Positions 20,782-33,084 of a stretch of DNA of 64,000 nucleotides are shown one piece after another. A model generated the notes under the pieces. It had not been told where the DNA came from. It searched no databases and saw only the letters and a program-made list of their open reading frames with translations. This DNA comes from Locusta migratoria (taxonomy: Eukaryota; Arthropoda; Insecta; Orthoptera; Acrididae), in contig CM048744.1 in the NCBI GenBank assembly GCA_026315105.1, forward strand, positions 363,755,168-363,819,167, given 5' to 3'. Both the position numbers and the translations under genes were made by a program. Within the stretch, counting starts at the first letter, position 1, and each line of letters opens with the position of its first letter.

Positions 20782-22397
20782 CTAATAAATATTGTCTACA
20801 ACTCACAACTCTGCCAATGAAGTAACATGGTCAGTTATCACAAGTTAATTTATGGACAGCAGAACTGTAAAACCAATCACCCAGTTTTCCAATGTATGCA
20901 TTAAATTTCTTCTTTAAGCTTCTGTCTGTATAGAAAGAAGCGTTACAGTAATAATATTCAACTAGAAGACGTTTGATCCTAAAGAAAATGTTCCCCAAAA
21001 AGGATAGGATATGAATTTGTTAGCACTTGTGATCTTACAGGAAGTAATGTTTTTGCGCCATGTCGGCCATTTTAGTGGTTTCATTACTGAAGATGTGATC
21101 ATGTGATCAACGATGCCTTGGTCATACTTATCCACTATTAACTCCGATTACATTTAACTCTTTTTGCTGGTTGGCAGATGATATGGGGTGGTCACCATAC
21201 GGCGTACGCCAGAGTGACAGAATATTAGTTTTTAGCTTCTGGATGCTGAAGATCCCATTTAATGTTGTGGTCGCCCCAATAACCGTAGCATGTGAAAAGA
21301 AGCATTACTACTACTGCCCATTTCGTCTAACATAACATGCGGAATGAACATTGAAAGTGGCAAAATATATTCGGTACACCGCGTCACTATCAGGTTTCGC
21401 GGCTGAGAATAATCAATTTAAGCAGTTCGAGAACTAGTCGGCCATAACGTGCGAGAAAAGGGACAGACGAGTAAAGAAACGGTTCCGTTACTCAGAGTCG
21501 CATATGAACTACGATTGGTGACGAAATTATGCGAGTAATGAAACGTTTCTAGCACAAAGGAATCGGCACTTCGTCTCTCATAAAATAGTCGTTAAATCGT
21601 AATGAAAAATTACTAGACGCAACAGCCTGTAAGATTACCGCCCAATAGAAATATTGGTAATTAATAGCATTTGATAATTAAACAGTATGAAGTTCACTGC
21701 AAACATTGACCATGCCAATGCACTAAATGTTACACAATTTTAATGTTATTAATTATGGTAGCAATGTATGTACACAGTTGGGTGACAACATTTATAGTTA
21801 AGCCATAGGTAGAAATTCTCCACGTTGAGATTTGCTGTGTGCTTCTAGCTGACGGGAGGCCAGCGAGCAGGCGGAAGTTGGTGGCTTGTTCCAGCTTAGG
21901 ATTTTCCAGTTCGTTTCCGGTGAGGGAAGAGAGGGACAATGGCGAGTGCCAGGCACAGTGCAGTGCACAGCATGAAATAAAATATTCGAATACTACTGGC
22001 ATTTGAACTAATACAACGCAGTTAGGAACCTTTAAGGCCCTCATTACAAAATAGCCTGTTGATAAATAAACAATACATTAGCTGATATAGTCACATCTGG
22101 CGTAATATGTTTAATTGACAATGAAAAGTAATAAATTACCAACGAAGACAAGACAGTTACACAACTAGCATGGCAATGTTTTGTTTATAAAAATAATATA
22201 TTAACTATTTCTCATTTTATTTTCAATTAATCTTGTGTATTTTATCTTGAAATATTCAGTTAAATCACTTATCTGTGATATAAGAAATTGCACGATTGTA
22301 ATAAATAGTGCAAAAGATGTGTATACCAATATAAAAACATAAGAAATTTGTTTAATGTGTAGTGTAATTATTTTGATTTTAAGTAAAGTTTTAGAAA
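20782..22397. other. Long unassigned stretch
   Basis: 1.6 kb without a recognisable coding, repeat-end or tRNA-like signal. A 104-codon minus-strand frame at 21,730-22,044 has no supporting features. Confidence 0.4.
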
Positions 22398-22810
22398 TGT
22401 TAGAACAGCTCACATGGGAAAGTTGATGACGTAGGGATAAAACCCCGGCAGTTGAGCTTTTGCACTAAGTGACGAGGCCGGAGCACGTGGGGAGTTGGCT
22501 GGATGGCGTCGCCCTGCATCAGTCGGCATGTGGATCGCAAGGTGGAGGTTATAGATTTGTGTGTGGCAATCGCCACGTGTGGTTGCTCGTTGTAGACTGC
22601 ACCAAGTTGAATCGAGTGCTACTGTGTGTTTGTGAATATTTAGCCGGTGGAACAAGGTGTGCATCGCATTGAATTAAAGTGACTGTGATTTGTTAATGTA
22701 ACACGTGTCGTCGCATAGGCATGAACATAAACGGTGTTTGATTCAACCACATGGTGTGAAAACAATTTGCGACAAATATTCATTTTGTCTGGGGGCTCAC
22801 GAGCTATAAC
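22398..22810 (+). mobile_element. Tentative LTR plus primer-binding-like site
   Basis: TGTTAGAACAGC at 22,398, a GATAAAA box near 22,436, GCGACA near 22,772-22,777 and TGGGGGCTC at about 22,790 could be an LTR start, TATA-like box, LTR end and tRNA-Pro-type primer site. No second LTR and no gag/pol follow. This is a pattern reading only; it could equally be a GC-richer host sequence. Confidence 0.25.
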
Positions 22811-23388
22811 TTTATTTGATAAATGTGTCGACGTACAGACGTATCAGCCACAGGGTTCTAAGATTGTGAAATAAACAACATAAAACGAACTTTCACGTGA
22901 TTTCAAAAATAGCAGTTAGTACACCCTTTTCTCTCATGAACTTGATTTTATTATGAATTTGTTTTGTTAATCATATGCAGGGAAGGAAAGCTGCCAACGT
23001 GTGATATCATCCCCTAGAAAACGAGTCAAACAGTCGCAATCACAGTTCCAGTGTTTTTGCATGTTTAGGAATTTGGTTCGCAGCTGGTGGTTGTGAGTTT
23101 TAAAAATTAAACTTTCTCTATTTTAAACTCTCACCCCGACCTTCACGCTCGCAAGCCCCACTGCTGACAGGAGTATTCTACGAAGGAGCAATTCTAGTTC
23201 ACTGTGCTTATTTGATATAATGAGATCCATTACATACGCAATCACTGTACACTGATCAGCTGGAAAATCCGGGCGACAGTAGCTTTACCTGACAATAAAT
23301 TGCTAGTCAGACACAACGCATTGTGCATGTAGTATCAGCAAGCATACTGGCCGTTTGTAGACTAGGGAAGGCACGAGATTGTTTTTCT
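22811..23388. other. Unassigned stretch
   Basis: Nothing recognised. Confidence 0.4.
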
Positions 23389-23553
23389 TTTACCTAAGGA
23401 ACAAAACTTCTGAGGTCATCGGTCTCTGAACTTACACACTACTTTAACCAACTAATGCTAAGGACAACACACACACCCGCGTCCGAAAAAGGAATCGAAC
23501 CTGCGGCAGGAGCGGCCGCGTAATCCGCGACATGGCACCACAGACCTCGCGGC
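23389..23553 (-). mobile_element. tRNA-derived SINE, divergent, head cut by a Tc1 insertion
   Basis: GAGGTCATCGGTCTCTGAAC, AAGGACAACACACACACCC and a GGAATCGAACCTGC box B complement mark a relative of the SINEs above. The head end runs into CGCGGC followed by TA and the Tc1 terminus at 23,556. Confidence 0.75.
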
Positions 23554-23555
23554 TA

Positions 23556-24775
23556 CACTATGTGATCAAAAGTATCAGGAAAATGATTGACAAATTCGTG
23601 GTGTCCTCTATCGGTAATTATGGAATTCAATATTGTGTTGCCTCATCCTTACCCTTGATGACAGCTTTCACTCTTGCAGGCATATGTTCAATCAGATGCT
23701 GGAAGTTTTCTTGGGGAATGGCGGCCAATTCTTCACGGAGTGCTGCATTGAGGAGAGCTATCGATTTAGGTCAGTAAGGCGTGGCTCGAAGTCGGCGATC
23801 CAAAACATCCCAAAGGTTTTGTATAGGATTCAAGTCAGGACTCTGTGCGGCCAGTCCATTACGGGGATGTTAATGTCGTGTACCCATCCGCCACATGCCG
23901 TGGATGATAAACAGGTGATCGATCGTGCTGAATGATGCAATCGTCATCCACTAATTGCTCTTCGACAGTGGAAAGCAAGAAGGTGTTTAAAACATGAGTG
24001 TAAACCTGTGCTATGATATTGCCACGCAAAACAACAAGGGGTACAAGTCCCTTTCATTAAAAACACGACCACACCATAACACCACCGCCTCCGAATTTTA
24101 CTGTTGGTACTATGATGTTCACAGTGCATTATTCATCATACCCCCACGCTCCCATCAGACTGCCACATTGTGTACCATTACTGTGATTCGTCACTCCACA
24201 CAACGTTTCTCCATTGCTCAATCGTCCAAAGTTTACCCGCCTTGCACTAAGCGAGACGTCGTTTGGCGTTGACCTGTTTGGTGTGTCGCGTATGGGCAAC
24301 CGCTCGACCATGAAATCTAAGTTTTCTCACCTCCCGTCTGTCATAGTACTTAGAGTGCATCCTGATGCAGTTTGGAATTCCTGTGTGATGATCTGGATAG
24401 ATGCCAGCCTAATTACACTGTACGACCCTCTTCAACTGTCGGCGGTCTCTGTCCGTCAACAGACGAGGTCAGCCTGTACGCTTTCGAACTTCCATGCCAC
24501 GTTTTCACTTCACTGTCTCATCAGAAACAGTGGACCTTGCGATATTTAAGAGTTTAGAAATCTCGCGTACCAACGTATGACACAAGTGACACCCAATCAT
24601 CTGACCATTTTCCAAGTTCGTGAGTTCCGCGTAGCGCCCCATTCTGCTCTCTCGATGTCTAATAACTCCTGAAGTCACTGATATGGAGTAGCTGGCAGTA
24701 ATTGGCAACACAATGCACCTAATATGAGAAAACGTATGCTTTTGGTGGTGTCCGGATATTTTTGTTCACATAGTG
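23556..24775 (-). mobile_element. Tc1-like transposon with decayed transposase
   Basis: Element of 1,220 bp flanked by TA (23,554-23,555 and 24,776-24,777). Imperfect terminal inverted repeats: CACTATGTGATCAAAAGTAT at left against the complement of ATTTTTGTTCACATAGTG at right. On the minus strand the transposase starts with a paired-like helix-turn-helix (ELTNLENGQMIG and LLNIARSTVSDETVK, 24,505-24,650). Further down come FGGGGVMVW and DDDCIIQHD, where the second catalytic Asp sits. Frameshifts and stops disrupt all of it, including the SPDLNPIE-type end. Typical Tc1 size, so not internally deleted, just old. Confidence 0.88.
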
Positions 24776-24777
24776 TA

Positions 24778-25080
24778 ACAGATCTTATTTTGATGGCCTG
24801 GAGGTTCGTCACGAGCATGTAGCAAACTGCACGAGTTGCTAGGAATTCGAGGACTGCTGTGTGGAGTGTCTTCAACAAGTGGCAAAGCCAAGGTGAAATC
24901 ACGTCCAAACTTCGATGGTCTGAAGACTATCCCTCATTACAGATTCCTTACATCGTAGGCTGGGCAGATAGGTGAAAAAGGAAAGGCAGCGAACGGTGGT
25001 GGAACTAAGATCAGACATTAATGTCAGAGTAAAAGTGTGTCTGAAGGCAAAGTGCACCGAAGTGCCTGAAGTGGGCAGGT
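24778..25080. other. Unassigned stretch
   Basis: Possibly the 5' part of the Tc1 remnant that follows, too decayed to read. Confidence 0.35.
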
Positions 25081-25728
25081 GACCATCGTCACTGGGTGTT
25101 GGCGCAGTGGCAGAGGGTTTCATGAACTGATGATTCCCGATGCCTTCTTAATCATGGCTATGGGAGGGTGCGAATCCGTCGTTTTTCCAGGGGCTCAGCT
25201 TCTTTGGATCTGTACTGCGGAACGTGGACAAATTGGCAACAGCGCATTTATGCTGTACGCTCAGGGGAACATTCACGTGAGAATCCAAGGGACCAGTGGA
25301 GCTCGTGCAAGGCGCCATACGGTCAAAACGTGGAGTACTGTGATTCCTAACGACGCATCAAGACGATCGTGTTTACCAACAGCAATGGCATTTATCAACA
25401 AGATAATGTGCCATATCACAAGGCCAGGAGTCTGATGGAGTGGTTCGAAGAACATAGAGGGGAGGCGTAATTGATGCGCTGGCCTCCCAAGTCTCCAGGT
25501 GTCCACCCGATCGAACACATCTGGGATGTGACTGAAAGTGGCTCATCGGCCCTCTACGGAATTCGAATCAGGTGAGTAGTGTGCGCAGATGTGGTACCAA
25601 CTCCCTCCAGGGAGCTACCAAGAGCTCACTGCTTCCATGCCATGACGTGTCGCCGCTGTTACCCGTGCCAAAGGTGGGCATATCGACTATTAGGTAGGTT
25701 GTCATAATGTTCTGGCTGATTATATAGA
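25081..25728 (+). mobile_element. Tc1-like transposon 3' half, decayed
   Basis: Plus-strand text reads QQDNVPYHKARSLMEWFEEH (split over frames) and WPPKSPGVHPIEHIWDV, covering the second and third catalytic positions (Asp and the Glu of HPIEHIW) of a Tc1 DDE transposase. It ends with TTGTCATAATGTTCTGGCTG, a Tc1-type terminal repeat. The 5' end is not defined. Confidence 0.8.
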
Positions 25729-26301
25729 TTTTGTTTCAGCCTAGTGCCCAGGCAATCTCCTGCAAGCTCATGACTTCCGTTTCAACAGCAGTCGCTTCTC
25801 TCTGATCAGTTTATCTGTCACACTTGCACTTCGTAGCTGCCGCCAAATGAATCATTTCAACATGTACACCCCTAAAATGGGGTCTCATAAAACGTGGTTA
25901 CTTTCGTGTGTCACACCGTAAAGTGATTCTTACGCAGGAGGGTAGCTGGTGGCACTTTAGTTTTCATTGTTACTGATTATTTTTATTATGACAGTTAGTG
26001 GCTTTAATGCGTAATAAAGAAGGTAATTCAAATGTGATGAAATCCACTCACTCATTCCACCCTTAACGGCTATGATTTTTTTGCACATCCCTGACCAGTA
26101 CTTTTAAGATTACATGCATTTCATTGGTCTCGTTGTATAGTTAATATTAAAAACCGTTTTAATATGATCACAATTATTGTTTATAAGTTCTGAAGCTGAT
26201 ACAGTGTTGAATGGGTCAGCTGATAAAGAAAACGATGGGCTTTATAAGAAATTTTGAGGTAATATTTGATTGGCTGTCTTCAGAGACAGAGACTGAAGGA
26301 T

Positions 26302-26302
<1 letters not shown>
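25729..26302. other. Unassigned stretch
   Basis: Nothing recognised. Confidence 0.4.

Positions 26303-26388
<86 letters not shown>
26303..26388. repeat. Compound microsatellite (CA)n(GA)n
   Basis: About 17 CA units followed directly by about 26 GA units. Confidence 0.98.
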
Positions 26389-26392
<4 letters not shown>

Positions 26393-27130
26393 TAGTACAA
26401 GGCTGCGATATTTGGCATTAAGTACATTCTCGAATGTGACAGTTGTTTGTCATCTAGATCTGTTGGTATCGATGACGACAGCGAATACAGCGATATGTGA
26501 CAGAGAAGTGCGACGACCACGAGTACAACTGCACTGCAGCCACTGCTGGAATGGTCATAAAGACGCTTCTCCTGTTTAAGAGTCTACCGGCGTTCCGGCT
26601 GTCGGTCGGTGTGAGAGAACAGGTGCCTCGATGCCTGTGACGTGGCTGGAGAAAGTGCAGCGACTGGTAAGCTGCGTGTGCTACGTGCCAGGGAAAGGTT
26701 AGGCGGCTGGCGAGAAAGTGGCGTGTGCCTCAGCCTGGCAGCCCGACGTGTGCTGTGGCAGATGCGTTGCGTCGCTGCCGAGGTGCCACTAGCTCGGGAA
26801 AAATTTTGCAACAGCTCTTCTGTAGCCGCACACGATCGCTGAGCGAAGTTTACTTACAAGAAACACCTTAAGCTCAAACGGACGAAACCGTTTTAGAATA
26901 ACGCTGGATTATAAAACAACGGTATGCCTTATTTCCGTGAACAAAATCCTTACTTGTCAACTAGCGTCATCAGGCGCTGGCCTCTACCCATCTCCCAGTC
27001 AGGTCGTACCGTTCGTACCCATCTCGATGCAAGTTTAGATACTATATCGGGATTTCATCATCACACCTCAAACTTCAATTTATTAAGATTACCTGACATA
27101 GTCTGGCCTGGAGGCGATCTAATCATTTTA
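26389..27130. other. Region with a GC-richer block, 26,580-26,850
   Basis: CpG-rich compared with its surroundings. It contains a donor-like CTGGTAAGC at about 26,665. I see no TATA box, acceptor or conserved frame that would make it an exon. Confidence 0.35.
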
Positions 27131-27281
27131 TAGTTTCCAAATGACAAGCCAAGATAGCACCCTAACAATTTATTAAATGACGACCGGTTTCGGTGCACTG
27201 ATGAAGGTGACACAGTGCACCGAAACCGGTCGTCATTTAATAAATTGTTAGTGTGCGATCTTCGCTTGTCATTTTGAAAAC
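27131..27281. repeat. Foldback hairpin with a perfect 38-bp stem
   Basis: Arms 27,162-27,199 and 27,214-27,251 are exactly complementary (CTAACAATTTATTAAATGAC... and its complement, including GACCGGTTTCGGTGCACT) with a 14-nt loop. Outer flanks (ATGACAAGCCAAGAT against ATCTTCGCTTGTCAT) extend the pairing imperfectly to about 150 bp in all. Likely a foldback/MITE-type element. Confidence 0.93.
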
Positions 27282-27597
27282 TACTGCAATTTATTGTTAG
27301 TTTTCTGCACCAAAGTATAAGCCTATATTGCGGTAAGCTTGTCAAATGACAGGTTATGACACTGACATAAACGTACCTTCATTTGAAAACGTAATTAGTA
27401 AGGCTTTTGATACCTGACGACTTGATTGTGAATGTGATTTTGAATATAAGAAACGGGGCTTCAGTGGAGTGAGCACTTTGTAATCTTCCACTATGTTTTC
27501 ACACGTTCATCGAAATCCTGCATCAGCACTGTGAGGACTAATATAAGCCAGCATAAAATTAAACTACCAGATGCGTAGCATTTCTGAGTTTTAGGAA
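27282..27597. other. Unassigned stretch
   Basis: Nothing recognised. Confidence 0.4.
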
Positions 27598-27817
27598 GGA
27601 AGGAAGATTACGTTTTAACGTCCCGTCGACAGCGTGGTCATTAGAGACTGAGCTCACGCTCGGATTTTTGGTGAAGGGAAGGAAAGCGGCCGTGCCTTTT
27701 CAAAGGAGTTATTTAGGGAAATCACGGAAAACCTAAATCTTGACGGCCGGAGCTGGATTTGAACCACCGTCCTCCCAAATGCGAGTCCAGTGCGTTACCA
27801 CTGCGCCACCTCACTCG
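27598..27817 (-). mobile_element. tRNA-derived SINE, distinct family
   Basis: On the minus strand the head reads GAGGTGGCGCAGTGGTAACG (box A), ACTGGACTCGCATTTGGGAG, box B GGTTCAAATCC, then CCGGCCGTCAAGATTTAGGT and a body ending in GACGTTAAAACGTAATC. It is unrelated in body to S1. The head resembles a class I tRNA. Confidence 0.85.
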
Positions 27818-27944
27818 TTTTTGTGTGTTTTACTTTATTATTATTACTTTAATCACAAGGTTTTTGCACTGTTGATTTCATTATTTATAAATTTCTTCTT
27901 ACGGTCTGAAAATCTTTTTACTCTGTTTCTCTGTATAAAAATGC

Positions 27945-28095
27945 GACTTAATGCCAGAAAGCAACACTTACATGGAAATGAGAGAGAACATTGGTTTCTT
28001 TTATGATTGACTGTTTTTATAAACATGGTTTCAAGCGGTTCCGAAGGTTCGAGGTCAAAGGCGTCCCTTGTTAGCGCTCATCTGTGGAATTAGCA
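27945..28095 (+). repeat. Dispersed repeat family R1, copy 3
   Basis: CATGGAAATGAGAGAGAAC near 27,972, ATGGTTTCAAGCGGTTCCG near 28,025 and CAAAGGCGTCCCTTGTTAG at about 28,056-28,075, in the same order and spacing as the other copies. Confidence 0.7.
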
Positions 28096-28565
28096 CCAAC
28101 GCATCACATTACATAACCAGTCGAAGACCTCCCACGAAGCGATAAAGTGTTACTAAACGTACCGGTCTCGTAATTTGTAAGTGTCAGATTCAACACTTAT
28201 GGCTTAACGAATGATTTGGAAAGTCCGTTAGTTTCTCTTCTTTCAGACAAACAACACTTTGGCAATCTGTTGTAGTAATCTCGCTGTTGACGGAACTTAA
28301 AACAGTAGAAAATAAAAAATTAAACAAGTGTCGATATCAAACCACCAATTGTGTAGATTCCTTGCTTTATAATACATTCATCTTTTAAAAGCACACACAC
28401 CTTGAGAGAAAATAGACAGGAATTTCGTACTCACAGGACATGCTCATTTGTATGCTCTGCAGAAATGTTTGACATTTCCCTCATATAGGTTGCGCATTTG
28501 TCCTGTCTAGTATTCAGAGAATACGCCATAGCCATGATAACTTGTTATATGCGTTATAGTATCGA
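28096..28565. other. Unassigned stretch
   Basis: Nothing recognised. Confidence 0.4.
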
Positions 28566-29210
28566 CGCGTAGAAGGCTCAGATGATGTCCTGTTGTATAG
28601 CCATCCATACTGCATTCACCTGGTTCCAGAGTTCATCTGTGGTGACTGGCATTGGATCACATCCCACACATTTTCGATTGGCGACAAGTCTGGTGACTTG
28701 GCTGGCCAGGGCAAAAGGCTGACATACTGTGATACCAAGAAGGCACTTGTTAATGGTGCTACAAGTGGTCGACCATTGTCTTTCTGAAAAATGGCGTCTC
28801 GGCCGTCGTGCAGCAAGTGTATGGATACGAGTCGCATGCTGACATTCAGTTACTTCAAACTGATCACAAGGCCCTGGAATCGCATCAATTGTGATTTGCG
28901 GTTGTGTCCAGTTTTGTTGGCGCTGTATGTCTTGTGCGAATTCAGTCGCTATGATAATGTTCACATTGTCTGCGGTGAACGAAAATGCCGCCATCATTTT
29001 CAAACAAACAGGACCTGGATTCGTCCGCAAACAATATCGAATGCCATTCCTGTCCCAAGTGACGTCGTTTCATACACCATTGACGTCCAGTATGTATTTG
29101 TTCATTTGCCAGAAGTAGGCGGAGAAGTGGGCATCGCACACATAATTCATGTCATAATAAACGGGAACGGACTGCCACCCCTGATTCCACTTTTTCGCCA
29201 GGGCCGAGGA
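28566..29210 (-). mobile_element. Tc1-like transposase remnant
   Basis: Two overlapping minus-strand frames carry the DDE core: WHSILFADESRSCLFENDGG (first Asp, about 29,000-29,060), FQKDNGRPLVAPLTSAFLV (second Asp, about 28,740-28,790) and LLPWPAKSPDLSPIENVWDV (Glu of PIEN, about 28,640-28,700), followed by a WNQVNAVWMAIQQDII end in another frame. All three catalytic residues are still readable, but frameshifts separate them and neither terminal repeat was identified. Confidence 0.87.
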
Positions 29211-30187
29211 AGGCTTATTTTTACTTACTGTACATCATTAATAGATCTTTATATTGTCAACGAAAATAATCATTACATCAGCTATTGTCTCAATTTGTAA
29301 CCATCATGCAATTATCATTATTATCGCGATTTTATTTCAAATTTCGGTGTAACGCTAAGCATCTGTGATGTGTAAGTCTACAGACTGATTTCATAGCCTA
29401 TATAGTACCCTTCAGAAACCCCTTCATAAATGATAGAAGATGGGACTGGACTCAAATGCGATACTCTTGCTAATGCGTTGATTGTCATCTCTGTAAATAG
29501 ATGCTGTCCACCATTCTGGTGCGGTTTTTTGTATAATTTACCCGTTAGCAATGCCTCAGGCTGTCTTTGTATCAGATTGTGTACCTTTCCAACATGGTGA
29601 TTATTGCATAGAGTATTAAATAGTAGCTATACTATCGCAACTGCATTCATGCATTAATATTTTACAAAGGGGCTTTCTTGTATTCGTGAGACTTCCTCGC
29701 CGGATCGATTCTGAATAACATGTAATTCGACATAGACGGAAAAAATATTCACTTATGAAATTTTATAAGGGATATAAAATAAAGCTGCATGTTCTAATGT
29801 CAAACACTATTTTGATATAACAGTGTATTAAAAACGTCATGACAGCGTTTTATTTATGTCAGTGTGCTCTATCTACAAAACGTATGTGGTTTAATAGCGA
29901 CATACCACCCAGTCCTTTCATACTATATTTTATCAGTGAATGTTTTCTCGTTCTCAGAAATCGGTGGTTGGTGTTCCTTTGATCGACAAGCGAAACAATT
30001 CAGTCCAGGTGGAACATCTCCCCTGGGTGCTTATGAGAATATAGATTCACATTTCTTCTTGTTGATAACTTTCACACCATAATCCAAAACATGGAGAACA
30101 CAACCTCATAGTTATCATCCGTAACTATTAACACCGCTATGCTATTGGAATTGCCAAAAAGAAACAAGAAGGGATATGTGAAATGTC
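29211..30187. other. Unassigned stretch
   Basis: No feature recognised. Confidence 0.4.
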
Positions 30188-30197
30188 AAATTTTAGT

Positions 30198-30399
30198 CAA
30201 AAATGTTTCAAATGTTTGTAGAGCTTATGAGACTTAACCACGGGGTCATCAGTCCCCAAACTTACAAACTACTTACGAACTAACTAATACTAAAGACGTC
30301 ACAAACATCCATGCCCGAGGGGGGACTCGAACCCCCGACCGCAGCGACTGTGCAGGCCGCGACTGGAGCGCCCCAGTCCCCTCGGCCACCGTGGCCGGT
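30198..30399 (-). mobile_element. tRNA-derived SINE (S1)
   Basis: Complete minus-strand S1 copy. Flanked by AAATTTTAGT at 30,188-30,197 and 30,400-30,409. Confidence 0.94.
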
Positions 30400-30409
30400 A
30401 AATTTTAGT

Positions 30410-32935
30410 TAGTTCAGTGGCTGACTCTGAACCAAGATATTTACACCGATATTTTGAATTTTTGGTAGCGACGTCATCGGCAACTATTAAAGCACCCGAT
30501 CGTACGTCTTTTGTTGAGAGGTTTCCTCGTATCATAACATTGTTCACTCTCTACAGCTCGTTTGTCATTATGCAAACAAATTTTACTTGGAATTTTACAA
30601 TCGCACACAAAATAACACATTAGAAAGATCTTACCAGTGTAACGAACCAGCGCAATGGTAAACCTTTATTTTCATATAGTTAGTTAAATGTTGGCATGGA
30701 TCTAAACGTTACACAAAACAAAATCTGGATAATTGTCTTTAGCTGTGATCGAAAAGAAAGATCTTGGCTCATATTAAGAAATAAGTTTTCTGTCTTTGTT
30801 ACATTCCTAATTTGTATGGATACTAGTATTCCCAGAATTTACCGTAAAAAATATTACAAGGTAAATAAATGTGTTTGACCATTGTATGAATCTCGTTACT
30901 AGGCATTTAAAGTGATATGTAGAAGCGTATTACGCGCTCCTTTTATTTTAACAAGTAAAGTTCGTAGCAATATTTATTTATTTATTTATTTATCTATTTT
31001 TAGGAGGTGTTACTTAGATCCTACACACTTTAAGTTATAATTATATATTACAGTATAACGTCCGTTCACTATCAGGAATTCCTATCGAACTTCCATTAGC
31101 GTGATAAGATTATTTCTTTGCCGTTGGGACTAATGAAGAGATTTGCTTTGAAAACCAGTTATTAAAATTAAAACACGGACTGTAACAACATTTACAACTG
31201 TTCTTCTTGCCGCACAATTTTTATATTCACGATTATTCTCTGTAACTGTATTGCGATAGTTACAACCTCTGTGTTATTACCAAATTTAATCAGAGTAGCG
31301 TACTAGCAAATAATCTCCGTATTATGTGTGAGGAGTGTGGGGAACACTTCTTTCAGAGTTGAAGCAGGTGTGTGCTGGCACTGAATATCAAGCTGAGGTA
31401 CATTTCGTTATTGTCTTGCTGATCCATGATATATTTTGGACAGTTGCGCAGTTGTGTACCTAGAAAATCAATCTTTCTTTTTTTTTTTTTTTTTTTTGTG
31501 TGCCCAGAACAAGAATCGTAGATCACAGAATGTCGTGCTTGGCATACTCAGACATACTTTCAGATGTGTAAAAAATAAGCACTCGTTAATGTCACTGTCA
31601 CCGATATGACAAACTTATTTCATATGTTCTTATGATTGACACTGTAGCAAAAATAATAGCATATGTTTTTGCCTTCGACTCATTATCCAAATTAAAAAAA
31701 AAATCAGAGAGTAAGGATCCGTGTGCACTGACTTTTCACATGGTCTGAGATGGCGTAGAATGAAACCTTGAACCTGTTTCGAATCTTCCTGAAGACAGCC
31801 AGTTTTAAGTTTTACATTATATATCGCACGACGGATATTTATGTATGTTACAGAACAAATGAACATATCAACCGACGATGAATGGCAGGAGCGCCTTGGA
31901 AAGATCACTCCAGTTTCGTGCACTTACCTTGTCCAGTTGAAAACTTGCACTCCATTTGTAACAATCTTGTTGACGCAACACAAGTTGGTGTGTGTCTTCT
32001 TCTAGCGTCATCAGTAATGAGCAGGTGCTTATAAGGAACATGTATTGGTTACTCCATTTTTACGCTCTCGTAATCTAATGATAAATTACAGGTAAATATT
32101 CCGGTGTAAAAAATTGCAGATTTGTTAAAGATGCCGAGATTATTACAGTGGCTTCCAAACCGCACCTTCGAAATTTCTAATGCATTCGTGTATTGTCTTG
32201 CTGGCATTATGGTATTTTGCAACAACAAATATGCTTTCTGGAAAAAGGCAAGTATCATACAGTACCAGTCTCAAGTTTCTATAAAACTTGCAGTTCTAGC
32301 CGTATATTAGGGGCGACTTTGATGTGTTTAAGAGGTTCGCTGCTGTGTTGTTTGGATCCGTTCTACATTTCAGTTACCTTTGAAAAATACGGATGATTGA
32401 GTTGCTAACTGAGCTTATCCATACACCTTTAATCAGCGAAGTTTGAAAAATGATGTAAGCTGACTTTTGAAAAACAGTTCTCACAATTACACGCAATATT
32501 AGAGGTCGTTTGTCGGTCTTGTCGACGTTTAAATACATATTGCGTTTTTCATTGATTCGTTTGAAAGAGAGATTAGATTAGGGTTAATGTCAGTGTTCTC
32601 GAAAAGAAATGAAGTAGTTCTGAAAGAAGTTCATAAATTTCTCTTTGAAGTCCCTTGCGTTTAAATAAAAGATGGTGGTTCATTAAGTACTGGATGTATT
32701 CTGGCGCCCACTGGTCTTTTATTTGCTTGTAGCAGGCTATTGATTAATAACAAAGTTACGATTCTTTGAGCGGCTAAATACATCGAGTATGAGATACGCG
32801 TATGAGATACTTGGTTTATTAAAACAACTGAGTTTCTTTCTCCTCCGAAACAATCCTTGAAAACTAACAGACAGTGGTTATCAAGGTCCCTTCAGGACCT
32901 GTTTGCTTTGTTTCGTTCTCAATTTTAAGAATTGT
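30410..32935. other. Long stretch with simple repeats only
   Basis: Contains a TATT-type repeat near 30,969-31,000 and about 20 T at 31,478-31,497. No gene, transposon end or tRNA-like sequence recognised in 2.5 kb. Short frames (for example minus 31,630-31,923) show no supporting motif. Confidence 0.4.
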
Positions 32936-33030
32936 TACAAGGGACACCTTTGACCTCGAACCACAAGAAACCATAGTCACTTAAACAGTCGCTCACAAAA
33001 GCAAAACTGGGCTATGTCGCTTCGATCAAA
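32936..33030 (-). repeat. Dispersed repeat family R1, copy 4 (shorter)
   Basis: On the minus strand CTATGGTTTCTTGTGGTTCG, then CAAAGGTGTCCCTTGT. The CATGGAAATG block is not clear here. Confidence 0.6.
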
Positions 33031-33084
33031 AGCATTCTGCCACTCGGAGAAATATCAGTACCATTGTGGATGAAGAGAATCATT

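Noticed and set aside
26211..26579. 122-residue frame across the (CA)n(GA)n tract
   Set aside because: Thr-His and Glu-Arg repeats come from the microsatellite; flanks have no coding signal.
26584..26842. GC-rich overlapping frames and a CTGGTAAGC donor-like site as a possible first exon
   Set aside because: No TATA box, no partner acceptor with a conserved frame, and no similarity recognised; kept only as a composition note.
30410..32935. Possible genes in the long unassigned stretch
   Set aside because: All frames are under 100 codons, without motif, splice context or codon bias.
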